Assembly (NCBI RefSeq): GCF_036320965.1
Contig: NC_092228.1
Coordinates: 11,995,807-12,059,806, forward strand
Reading direction: 5' to 3'
DNA from: Panulirus ornatus
Lineage: Eukaryota; Arthropoda; Malacostraca; Decapoda; Palinuridae
DNA: 64,000 nt
Part shown: positions 56,521 through 64,000 of the stretch, piece after piece
How positions within the stretch are numbered: the first letter of the stretch is position 1
How the letters are laid out: each line of letters begins with the position of its first letter
Made by a program: the position numbers and the translations under genes
The notes under the pieces: model-generated
The model's input: only the letters and a program-made list of their open reading frames with translations
Databases searched by the model: none
What the model was told of the DNA's origin: nothing

Positions 56521-57859
56521 AGATTTAAATTTGTTCTCTCAAACCAAGAGGCAGCTTCAAGGCAAGTTTATAGTGTTTTAAAATACTCGAAGGATTCAAC
56601 AGCATCTACCTAAAACCCTTTTACTTTTGCACCAGTGCTACCAACAAGTGGGAATAGACAAAACCATAGAGGTCACCAAATTACTCTGGATTGCATGAAA
56701 TATTTCTTTATCAGTGGCATTACTGATGCCCAAAATAAACTCCAACAATACATTGTTCACACAATATGTTCAATATTAAGCTTCATCATCTGTCATTTTC
56801 TGGTATTGAATAATTCTTTTGACTGATCACTATAACATGGTGATACACTGTCTTCTTAACCACAGATCTTCCCTCGGCCATACCGTGGTAATTCATCGAC
56901 AATGATTATTCTGTGTAGCTTGCTTAAAGGGAACAAGAAGGTGCTGTTGTATTATCCTTCCACAATGGAGTAATTAAGATGTGGATCTCAAAGTTTACAT
57001 TGTAATAATGACTTACAAAAAAAAGTAGGGGATGTCTGACATTCAAATTCACTCTAATTTCTGAATTGCTTATAAAACTTTTCCCCGGACATTATGGTTC
57101 TGCAAGTTACCTGTTTCATGCGTGTTGCCAGAGGGTGGGGATAGCCCTTGCTTTGCTGTCCTTTTCTTTAACTGCTTTAAAGGGAGCTATATCTTTATCA
57201 GTAGCGTTAAGGCCTGTTATGCCACTTTGATAAAAAATTAACCTGGCACTCATCTTGGCTCTTAATTGACAGAAACTTCTACCTTTGTACATGAAAGTAT
57301 AGAACCCTTTTCCAGCATCTATAGAATTCATTGATAAAAGAATGATAACTCATTATATCTTGTGCAAGTTATTTAAACATTTTAACTTTGGTTTTACTTA
57401 ATGACAAGACTTTACTGCTGACAACATAAGTGGTCCATGGAATACCCTTCTCTTATGTAGTTGTGTGAAAAATCTTGCTTTGCCTGCTAACCTCAGTTTT
57501 ATAACCCATTTGACTGTCCAGCATGGAATAAGGTCCTTTCCATTGCTGGAACAGTGTGTTATGACCTCTCTGCAACAATACTGAAACTTTACTATCCAAA
57601 TTTCATTTTTTTAGCTAGCTAGTTAGTTTATCATTGCTAAATTTATACTTTGGATATTCCTTAAACCCTTCTGAACCAGTCTGCATATCTCCTCTAGCTT
57701 TACCCTCAGATCAAACACTCAGTGATAGGGAGTTCCATCTTTTAGTTCAAGGAACCCCAAATGGATTTGAGTGACTTGAAGAGCTTCATGACAAGCAAAG
57801 GGGTCTGAGGGAAGATAATGACTCTAATTGATTTGTGCCTGTAATCCTGGCAAATTTAT
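56521..57859. other. Intergenic, unassigned
   Basis: No recognisable gene. A 71-residue open stretch on the minus strand at 57116-57331 (SARLIFYQSGITGLNATDKD ... SKARAIPTLWQHA) has protein-like composition but no family I know; it may be a gene or transposon fragment. Confidence 0.5.
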
Positions 57860-57940
57860 TGTTCACCCCATGCTTATCCTGTGAGCAGTAGCACAAAAGG
57901 ATTACAGGGGTCACAAAGGGTGTAGGCTGTTTACCTACAT
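57860..57940 (+). repeat. Dispersed repeat, copy 2
   Basis: CACCCCATGCTTATCCTGTG, AGCACAAAAGGATTACAGGG, GTCACAAAGGGT; matches the reverse complement of 4965-5067. Confidence 0.7.
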
Positions 57941-58059
57941 TTTCAGTACTGATTTTTGTGTGAGGTTGTGCTGCTCCAAGAAGCCTTAACCCTTAACACT
58001 GTAAGATGTAGATGACACATGTTTGATGGGGAGGATTGTTTACACAGCACACACAAACT

Positions 58060-59110
58060 CTTTTGTCTCTCAGCCTACTGCGTCCTGTTGTTGTTCGCTG
58101 ATGATACAGCTCTAGTAGCTGGTTCTAGTGAGAAACTGCAGAGGTTGGTGGCTAAGTTTGGAAAAGTTTGTGAAAGGAGAAAGTTGAGAGTAAATGTGAA
58201 TAAGAGCAAGGTTATTACGGTCTGTAGGGTTGAGGACAAGTTAATTGGGATGTAAGCTTGACTGGAGAAAAATTGGAGTGTTTTAGGGATCTGGGAGTGG
58301 ACTTAGCAGCGAATTGAACCATGGAAGCGGAAATGAGTCACAAGGTGGGGGAGGGGGCAAAGGTTCTGGGGGCATTGAAGAATGTGTGGAAGGAGAGAAC
58401 GTTATCTTGGAGAGCAAAAATGGGTATGTTTGAAGGAATAGTAGTTCCAACAATATGAAATGGTTGCGAGGCATGGGCTATAGACAGGGATGTACGGGGA
58501 AGGGTGGATGTGTCAGAAATGAAATGCTTGAGGACAATATGTGGTGTGAGGGTTTGATTAAGTAATGAAAGGGTAAGAGAGATGTGTGGAAATAAAAAGA
58601 GTGGTTGAGAGAGCAGAAGGGGGTGTGTTGAAATGGTTTGGACATATGGAGAGAATGAGGAAAGATTAGCAAAAATGATATATGTGTCAGCAGAGGTGGA
58701 GGGAACAAGAAGTGGGAGACCAAATTGGAGGTGGAAGGATGGAGTGAAAAAAGATTTTGAGCGATCGGGGCCAGAACATACAGGAGGATTAGAGGCATGA
58801 ATTGGAACTGATATGGTATACCGGGGTCATTGTGCTGTCAGTGAACTGAACCAGGGTAAGTGAAACATCTGGGGTAAACTATGAAAAGGTCTGTGGGGCC
58901 TGTATAGGAAGCTGTGGTTTCGGAGCATTACACATGACAGCTAGAGAGAGAATGAACGAATGTGGCCATTTTTGTCTTGTTTTCCTGGCGCTAACTCACT
59001 GAAGCAGGGAGTAGCGATGCTGTTTACTGTTGGGCGGGGTAGCGCCATGAATGGATGAAGGCAAGCATAAATACATGCGTGTATATCTGTATATGTCAGT
59101 GTATGTATAT
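58060..59110 (+). mobile_element. Older LINE copy, plus strand
   Basis: Starts LLLFADDTALVAGSSEKLQR with intact [22 protein letters not shown], then frameshifts. Tail contains CATTACACATGACAGCTAGA and TTTTCCTGGCGCTAACTCAC, then GGATGAAGGCAAGCATAAAT and a TATATA/A-run. Its tail meets the tail of the next, minus-strand copy. Confidence 0.9.
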
Positions 59111-59127
59111 GGGCGTATATATATATA

Positions 59128-59189
<62 letters not shown>

Positions 59190-59194
59190 TTATA
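59111..59194. repeat. TA/A/T junction between tail-to-tail LINE copies
   Basis: TATATATATATA, a short A-run, (TA)n, then a T-run of about 20, i.e. the A-rich tail of the plus copy abutting the complement of the minus copy's tail. Confidence 0.9.
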
Positions 59195-60358
59195 CTTTGT
59201 CGCTGTCTCCCGCGTTTGCGAGGTAGCGCAAGGAAACAGACGAAAGAAATGCCCCCCCCCCCCCCATACACATGTACATACACACGTCCACACACGCAAA
59301 TATACATACCTACACAGCTTTCCATGGTTTACCCCAGACGCTTCACATGCCTTGATTCAATCCACTGACAGCACGTCAACCCCTGTATACCACATGACTC
59401 CAATTCACTCTATTCCTTGCCCTCCTTTCACCCTCCTGCATGTTCAGGCCCCGATCACACAAAATCTTTTTCACTCCATCTTTCCACCTCCAATTTGGTC
59501 TCCCTCTTCTCCTCGTTCCCTCCACCTCCGACACATATATCCTCTTGGTCAATCTCTCCTCACTCATTCTCTCCATGTGCCCAAACCATTTCAAAACACC
59601 CTCTTCTGCTCTCTCAACCACGCTCTTTTTATTTCCACACATCTCTCTTACCCTTACGTTACTTACTCGATCAAACCACCTCACACCACACATTGTCCTC
59701 AAACATCTCATTTCCAGCACATCCATCCTCCTGCGCACATCTCTATCCATAGCCCACGCCTCGCAACCATACAACATTGTTGGAACCACTATTCCCTCAA
59801 ACATACCCATTTTCGCTTTCCGAGATAATGTTCTCGACTTCCACACATTTTTCAAGGCTCCCAAAATTTTCGCCCCCTCCCCCACCCTATGATCCACTTC
59901 CGCTTCCATGGTTCCATCCGCTGACAGATCCACTCCCAGATATCTAAAACACTTCACTTCCTCCAGTTTTTCTCCATTCAAACTCACCTCCCAATTGACT
60001 TGACCCTCACCCCTACTGTACCTAATAACCTTGCTCTTATTCACATTTACTCTCAACTTTCTTCTTCCACACACTTTACCAAACTCAGTCACCAGCTTCT
60101 GCAGTTTCTCACATGAATCAGCCACCAGCGCTGTATCATCAGCGAACAACAACTGACTCACTTCCCAAGCTCTCTCATCCCCAACAGACTTCATACTTGC
60201 CCCTCTTTCCAGGACTCTTGCATTTACCTCCCTTACAACCCCATCCATAAACAAATTAAACAACCATGGAGACATCACACACCCCTGCCGCAAACCTACA
60301 TTCACTGAGAACCAATCACTTTCCTCTCTTCCTACACGTACACATGCCTTACATCCTC
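59195..60358 (-). mobile_element. Young LINE copy, 5'-truncated, open RT frame
   Basis: Minus strand: open from the truncation at 60358 to a stop at 59376-59378. Motifs in order: VGLRQGCVMSPWLFNLFMDG (RT palm), [20 protein letters not shown] (FADD catalytic motif), KCFRYLGVDLSADGTM (thumb side), VPTMLYGCEAWAMDR, LKWFGHMERMSEERLTKRIY, RRRGRPNWRWKDGVKKILCD, ending NRVNWSHVVYRG. Then 3' UTR and hairpin at 59200-59230. Non-LTR element; lacks the endonuclease and N-terminal RT. The ORF extending upstream of 60358 is chimeric with neighbouring DNA. Confidence 0.93.
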
Positions 60359-60373
60359 GATATATATATATTT

Positions 60374-60495
60374 CAAAAATGGGTATGTTTGAAGGAATAG
60401 TGGTTCCAACAATGTTGTATGGTTGCGAGGCGTGGGCTATGGATAGAGTTGTGCGCAGGAGGATGGATGTGCTGGAAACAGCGACAAAGTATAAG

Positions 60496-60510
<15 letters not shown>
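60374..60510 (+). mobile_element. Internally deleted LINE derivative
   Basis: About 100 bp of LINE body (AAAATGGGTATGTTTGAAGG ... GGATGGATGTGCTGGAA) joined directly to the extreme 3' tail (ACAGCGACAAAGTATAAG, A-run, TATATA). The junction falls at a shared GGAA/GAAACAGCG, consistent with microhomology. Its 5' side abuts the truncated 5' end of the minus copy across a TATATATATTTC spacer. Confidence 0.85.
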
Positions 60511-60564
<54 letters not shown>

Positions 60565-60570
<6 letters not shown>

Positions 60571-61547
60571 ATTGTCGCTGTCTCCCGCGTTTGCGAGGTA
60601 GCGCAAGGAAACAGACGAAAGAAATGGCCCAACCCACCCCCATACACATGTATATACATACGTCCACACACGCAAATATACATACCTACACGGCTTTCCA
60701 TGGTTTACCCCAGACGCTTCACATGCCCTGATTCAATCCACTGACAGCACGTCAACCCCAGTATACCACATCGCTCCAATTCACTCTATTCCTTGCCCTC
60801 CTTTCACCCTCCTGCATGTTCAGGCCCCAATCACACAAAATCTTTTTCACTCCATCTTTCCACCTCCAATTTGGTCTCCCTCTTCTCCTCGTTCCCTCCA
60901 CCTCCGACACATATATCCTCTTGGTCAATCTTTCCTCACTCATTCTCTCCATGTGCCCAAACCATTTCAAAACACCCTCTTCTGCTCTCTCAACCACGCT
61001 CTTTTTATTTCCACACATCTCTCTTACCCTTACGTTACTTACTCGATCAAACCACCTCACACCACACATTGTCCTCAAACATCTCATTTCCAGCACATCC
61101 ATCCTCCTGCGCACCACTCTATCCATAGCCCATGCCTCGCAACCATACAACATTGTTGGAACCACTATTCCTTCAAACATACCCATTTTTGCTTTCCGAG
61201 ATAATGTTCTCGACTTCCACACATTCTTCAAGGCTCCCAGAATTTTCGCCCCCTCCCCCATCCTATGATCCACTTCCGCTTCCATGGTTCCATCCGCTGC
61301 CAGATCCACTCCCAGATATCTAAAACACTTTACTTCCTCCAGTTTTTCTCCATTCAAACTCACCTCCCAATTGACGTGACCCTCAACCCTACTGTACCTA
61401 ATAACCTTGCTCTTATTCACATTTACTCTTAACTTTCTTCTTTCACACACTTTACCAAACTCAGTCACCAGCTTCTGCAGTTTCTCACCTGAATCAGCCA
61501 CCAGCGCTGTATCATCAGCGAACAACAACTGACACTTCCCAAGCTCT

Positions 61548-61549
<2 letters not shown>
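60565..61549 (-). mobile_element. Second young LINE copy, 5'-truncated, open RT frame
   Basis: Minus strand open to a stop at 60752-60754; starts at the truncation (GKCQLLFADDTALVADSGEK) and has the same motif order as the copy at 59195-60358. The two are nearly identical, implying recent activity. The 5' truncation abuts a (TA)n tract at 61550-61580; the 3' end abuts T-run and (TA)n at 60505-60568. Confidence 0.93.
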
Positions 61550-61580
<31 letters not shown>

Positions 61581-61583
<3 letters not shown>

Positions 61584-62307
61584 TGTGTGTGCATAAAGGA
61601 TCTGCAGAAGATGAATCACCAGTTATGGAAGCTTTTGAAAGTTTACAGAATGGTTACAAAAGGCGACGAACTTAAATTCTTTCTTTAACAATATTCAGGA
61701 GCTGGATAAAGTGTGGAAGTACAACCCTTACACGAAGAAAGAACCGTCGTCGAAGTTGATGAGTGACTAGAAAGACCTGTACCAAACCTTGAAGAAACTA
61801 TTTGATGTGGTATACTCCACCCTTTGAACGACAAGGTCTTAACCAATGTTGGTGCGTGTAGACTGGTTTACGGTGCTTTGAAGTCGTAGGTGAAGGACAT
61901 AATGGATGATTATCATGAGAAAGTCCCTGAAACTGCAGGGATCACCGTGGCCGACATTTATGTGACAATGATCAGGAGTCTCTCGAGACCCTCCACAGCT
62001 GACGCCGATTTCGTCCACTGTAATGGCAGATATCGACGCGCCTTGGACCAAGGACATACCATTTATATTTTGGTTTTCATCATGTATATGCATATAGCTT
62101 TTGTAATTCCTGCGCTTATTGAGTTGCTGGGTCGAGAAATGTATTGGAAAGGAGCAAATATACGCCTACCGCAAGTCATACACCCACACGCGGGATACAA
62201 ACGCCTATGTGGCGACCTTTAACACATCCTGTCGTACGATATGCGTACGCTGGTAGACTGCACGGGATTGCATTATATTTCTCTGAATTCTTCTCCATAT
62301 CTCGGCT

Positions 62308-62309
<2 letters not shown>
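61581..62309. other. Unassigned region with one protein-like ORF
   Basis: An open plus-strand stretch at 61890-62222 begins MKDIMDDYHEKVPETAGITV and includes SLSRPSTADADFVHCNGRYR. I know no family for it. Upstream translated pieces (KMNHQLWKLLKVYRMVTKGD) may belong to the same broken gene or repeat. Confidence 0.4.

Positions 62310-62379
<70 letters not shown>
62310..62379. repeat. (TA)n microsatellite
   Basis: About 35 uninterrupted TA units. Confidence 0.98.
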
Positions 62380-62382
<3 letters not shown>

Positions 62383-63362
62383 AGGGCCGAATTAAGGTCC
62401 TGGAGCAAACTAATCCAAATGGAACATAGGAACAGCTTATGAATATTCCTGTTATTCTACGATTTAATCATTGACTGAACGAGGTATACTTGAATTGTGA
62501 AAACAATTATTTTGTTTATCTTAGCAACGAGTAGATTTTTTTCGTTGAATTTTTGTTTCTAATGCCAAAAAGATCAGACATTTGAAAAAGCACACCTAAT
62601 GAGGCTAGCAATGGTTGACATAATTATCCGTCGTGATTTGTTTAAATTATGATTAAACTGTAATCACTTGTCTACTAACAGCTTAATTTTCTGAGACGCC
62701 ACGCGCTCTAGCAGTGATTATGATACAATATTCATTTGAAGAGTATCAGTTATTAATGTCCTTGCTTCTGTACTGAAGCAGTATATACTAGGGGACTATA
62801 TTCACCATTATGATATTCCTCAAAGGCCATTGTAATTTGTAAATCTTGAGGGACAAAACCAATTTGGAAATTTCTTCAGCTACAGAGCTCATCAATAAAT
62901 TTTTATTCTGGGACAGAATCCCTTACGACAACTCTTCTTACCATCAATCAGAATTTGCATATACGATCTTTAGTGTATGATCTTAGTTTCCTCTGCCATT
63001 AATGTTCAAGGTTGTCTTGTCCCTATCTTCTACAATTTCTATTTTTCCCTACGTTATTTTATTCTACCTTTTCTTTTGTACTCATTTTAATTGAATACCA
63101 TACAGTGCGTGTGTCTGTGAGATAGAGAGTTTGATGTTTATCTCTTGAAATAAGCTGATGAAATGATGGTATTTTAAGATAAAATATTGCAGTCTTCGAT
63201 CCTGCAATTTTCCCGCCGTTGAACTGTGTAGGGCAACCATTATTATTGCTGATGAATATTCGGTGTATAGCTTCAATGCAGTGTTAGGTAAAACTCCCAA
63301 AACTAATAATATAGAATTAACAGATATTGAAAGACCCGCTAGATATTTGGCGCCCCAGATGT
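62380..63362. other. Intergenic, nothing recognised
   Basis: AT-rich sequence without convincing ORFs, RNA genes or repeats. Confidence 0.6.
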
Positions 63363-63363
63363 C

Positions 63364-63449
63364 ATTGGACACAAGGTAGCCAATCATAAGGGGAGACTTA
63401 GTTATAGATGATATTCAACCAATCATAGAGCTTGTTTTAAGAGGATTGG
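63364..63449 (+). promoter_or_regulatory. CCAAT-box cluster, probable promoter
   Basis: Four CCAAT pentamers: reverse at 63364-63368, forward at 63380-63384 and 63419-63423 (both in CCAATCATA), reverse at 63445-63449. No TATA box follows. They end 30 bp before the ATGGCGG start. NF-Y binding is inference from the motif. Confidence 0.5.
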
Positions 63450-63478
63450 GCTCCCGGCGTCCCCCGATAGAAACCAAC

Positions 63479-63544
63479 ATGGCGGAGGTGAAGTTTGATC
63501 AATTCTTGTTGATTTTGTCATTTTTCGGAGAGAATGTATATTAA
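63479..63544 (+). CDS. Possible first exon of a third gene
   Basis: ATG in CCAACATGGCGGAGG, which also fits a YY1-type site at a start codon. Reads MAEVKFDQFLLILSFFGENV then Tyr and TAA at 63542-63544. A weak donor (GAGAAT|GTATAT) after residue 19 could splice onward. The FDxxLxxLxxFGE pattern loosely recalls the N-terminus of SLC22-type transporters, but this is not enough to name it. If it is not spliced, it is only a 21-residue ORF. Confidence 0.35.
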   Translation: MAEVKFDQFLLILSFFGENVY

Positions 63545-64000
63545 TGTGAAATATCTTTTAGGTAAATTATTTTCTAGCCACTGTTGACATTGATAAAGCG
63601 GGTGGGTGACTGGCAATAATGTATCTGTGATCGATGGAAATCAGTTGGTGGCTTTGTTTACACTTTATCAAGGTGGGGGGACGTAACTAGTGCGGCACGT
63701 TTTGAAGGGATGAAGTGAATAATTAGTGCAAAAGGCCATATTGCTGGCACATGGCATACCACTCGCTGCACAAACTATCCAATGACCATTTACTACCGGC
63801 CAAGTCCAGCTCTGGGTCAATGTAACGTCAAAATAAGTGATGATGGTTGATTGACGATTGACTGGGCGTGCTGCGTCCTGATTTCTTATCATTCCAGGTG
63901 ATTAAGGGCCAAGTTAAGATTATTCAGTGCAGAAGGAAACCCACACGATAGAGTAAAGCCCACGTTAAGTAGTGAGAACTCCCAACAATAATTTTGAACA
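63545..64000. other. Window end, nothing recognised
   Basis: Probably intron or flank of the candidate gene starting at 63479. No exon with clear splice borders seen. Confidence 0.5.

Noticed and set aside
59440..59892. Plus-strand ORFs over the LINE copies (also 60816-61268 and 18525-18974 on the other strand)
   Set aside because: Antisense shadows of the reverse transcriptase frame; they recur in every copy because the copies are similar.
59376..60701. 441-residue ORF as an intact gene
   Set aside because: Only 59376-60358 is LINE sequence. The upstream part runs across a TA tract, the deletion derivative and a neighbouring tail, so the ORF is chimeric.

Overview
The window looks like nuclear DNA of an arthropod, most likely a decapod crustacean. 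The evidence is spliced genes with GT-AG introns of 0.2 to 3.5 kb, long (TA)n microsatellites, and many copies and relics of non-LTR retrotransposons whose 3' hairpin (CGCTACCTCGC-AACGCGGGA-type core) I associate with decapod genomes. The organism call is an inference; nothing in the sequence names a species.

Layout. Bases 1-1636 are a 20-bp minisatellite of about 82 units that runs off the left edge. From 3546 to 29097 (+) lies the 3' part of one very large gene. I trace 21 exons with matching phases, about 2,428 codons. The product is a low-complexity, coiled-coil, probably cytoskeletal or scaffold-like protein that I cannot name. It carries five F-x-[KR]-[KR]-[LM]-x-E-W-E motifs, a coiled-coil centre, nine copies of a G-[RK]-W-[QH]-x-V-V-E-E-E unit and a long Ser/Pro-rich basic C-terminus. 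Its last two exons each contain one apparent single-base frame break in A-rich sequence. A long 3' UTR with AATAAA signals follows to about 31.5 kb.

From 34041 to 55561 (+) lies a complete ORC2 gene (origin recognition complex subunit 2), resolved here into 11 coding exons giving 604 residues with consistent phases. It includes a short first exon (34041-34131) below usual ORF cut-offs, preceded by an E2F-like site and a 12-codon upstream ORF. Its introns are crowded with decayed retrotransposon copies, including a head-to-head inverted pair in intron 9 and a separate foldback element in intron 8. An AATAAA lies at 56151.

From 56160 to 61550 is a retrotransposon-rich intergenic region: an endonuclease-domain fragment, an old plus-strand copy, two young minus-strand copies with long open reverse transcriptase frames, and a small internally deleted plus-strand copy. 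They are arranged head-to-head and tail-to-tail around (TA)n tracts. The right end (63364-63544) looks like a CCAAT-rich, TATA-less promoter with an ATGGCGG start, probably the first exon of a third plus-strand gene continuing beyond the window.

The two main genes are independent, share orientation and are separated by about 2.5 kb. I see no operon-like or defence-type system. The most unusual signals are the repeat architecture of the giant protein and the apparent association of the retrotransposon family with (TA)n tracts.
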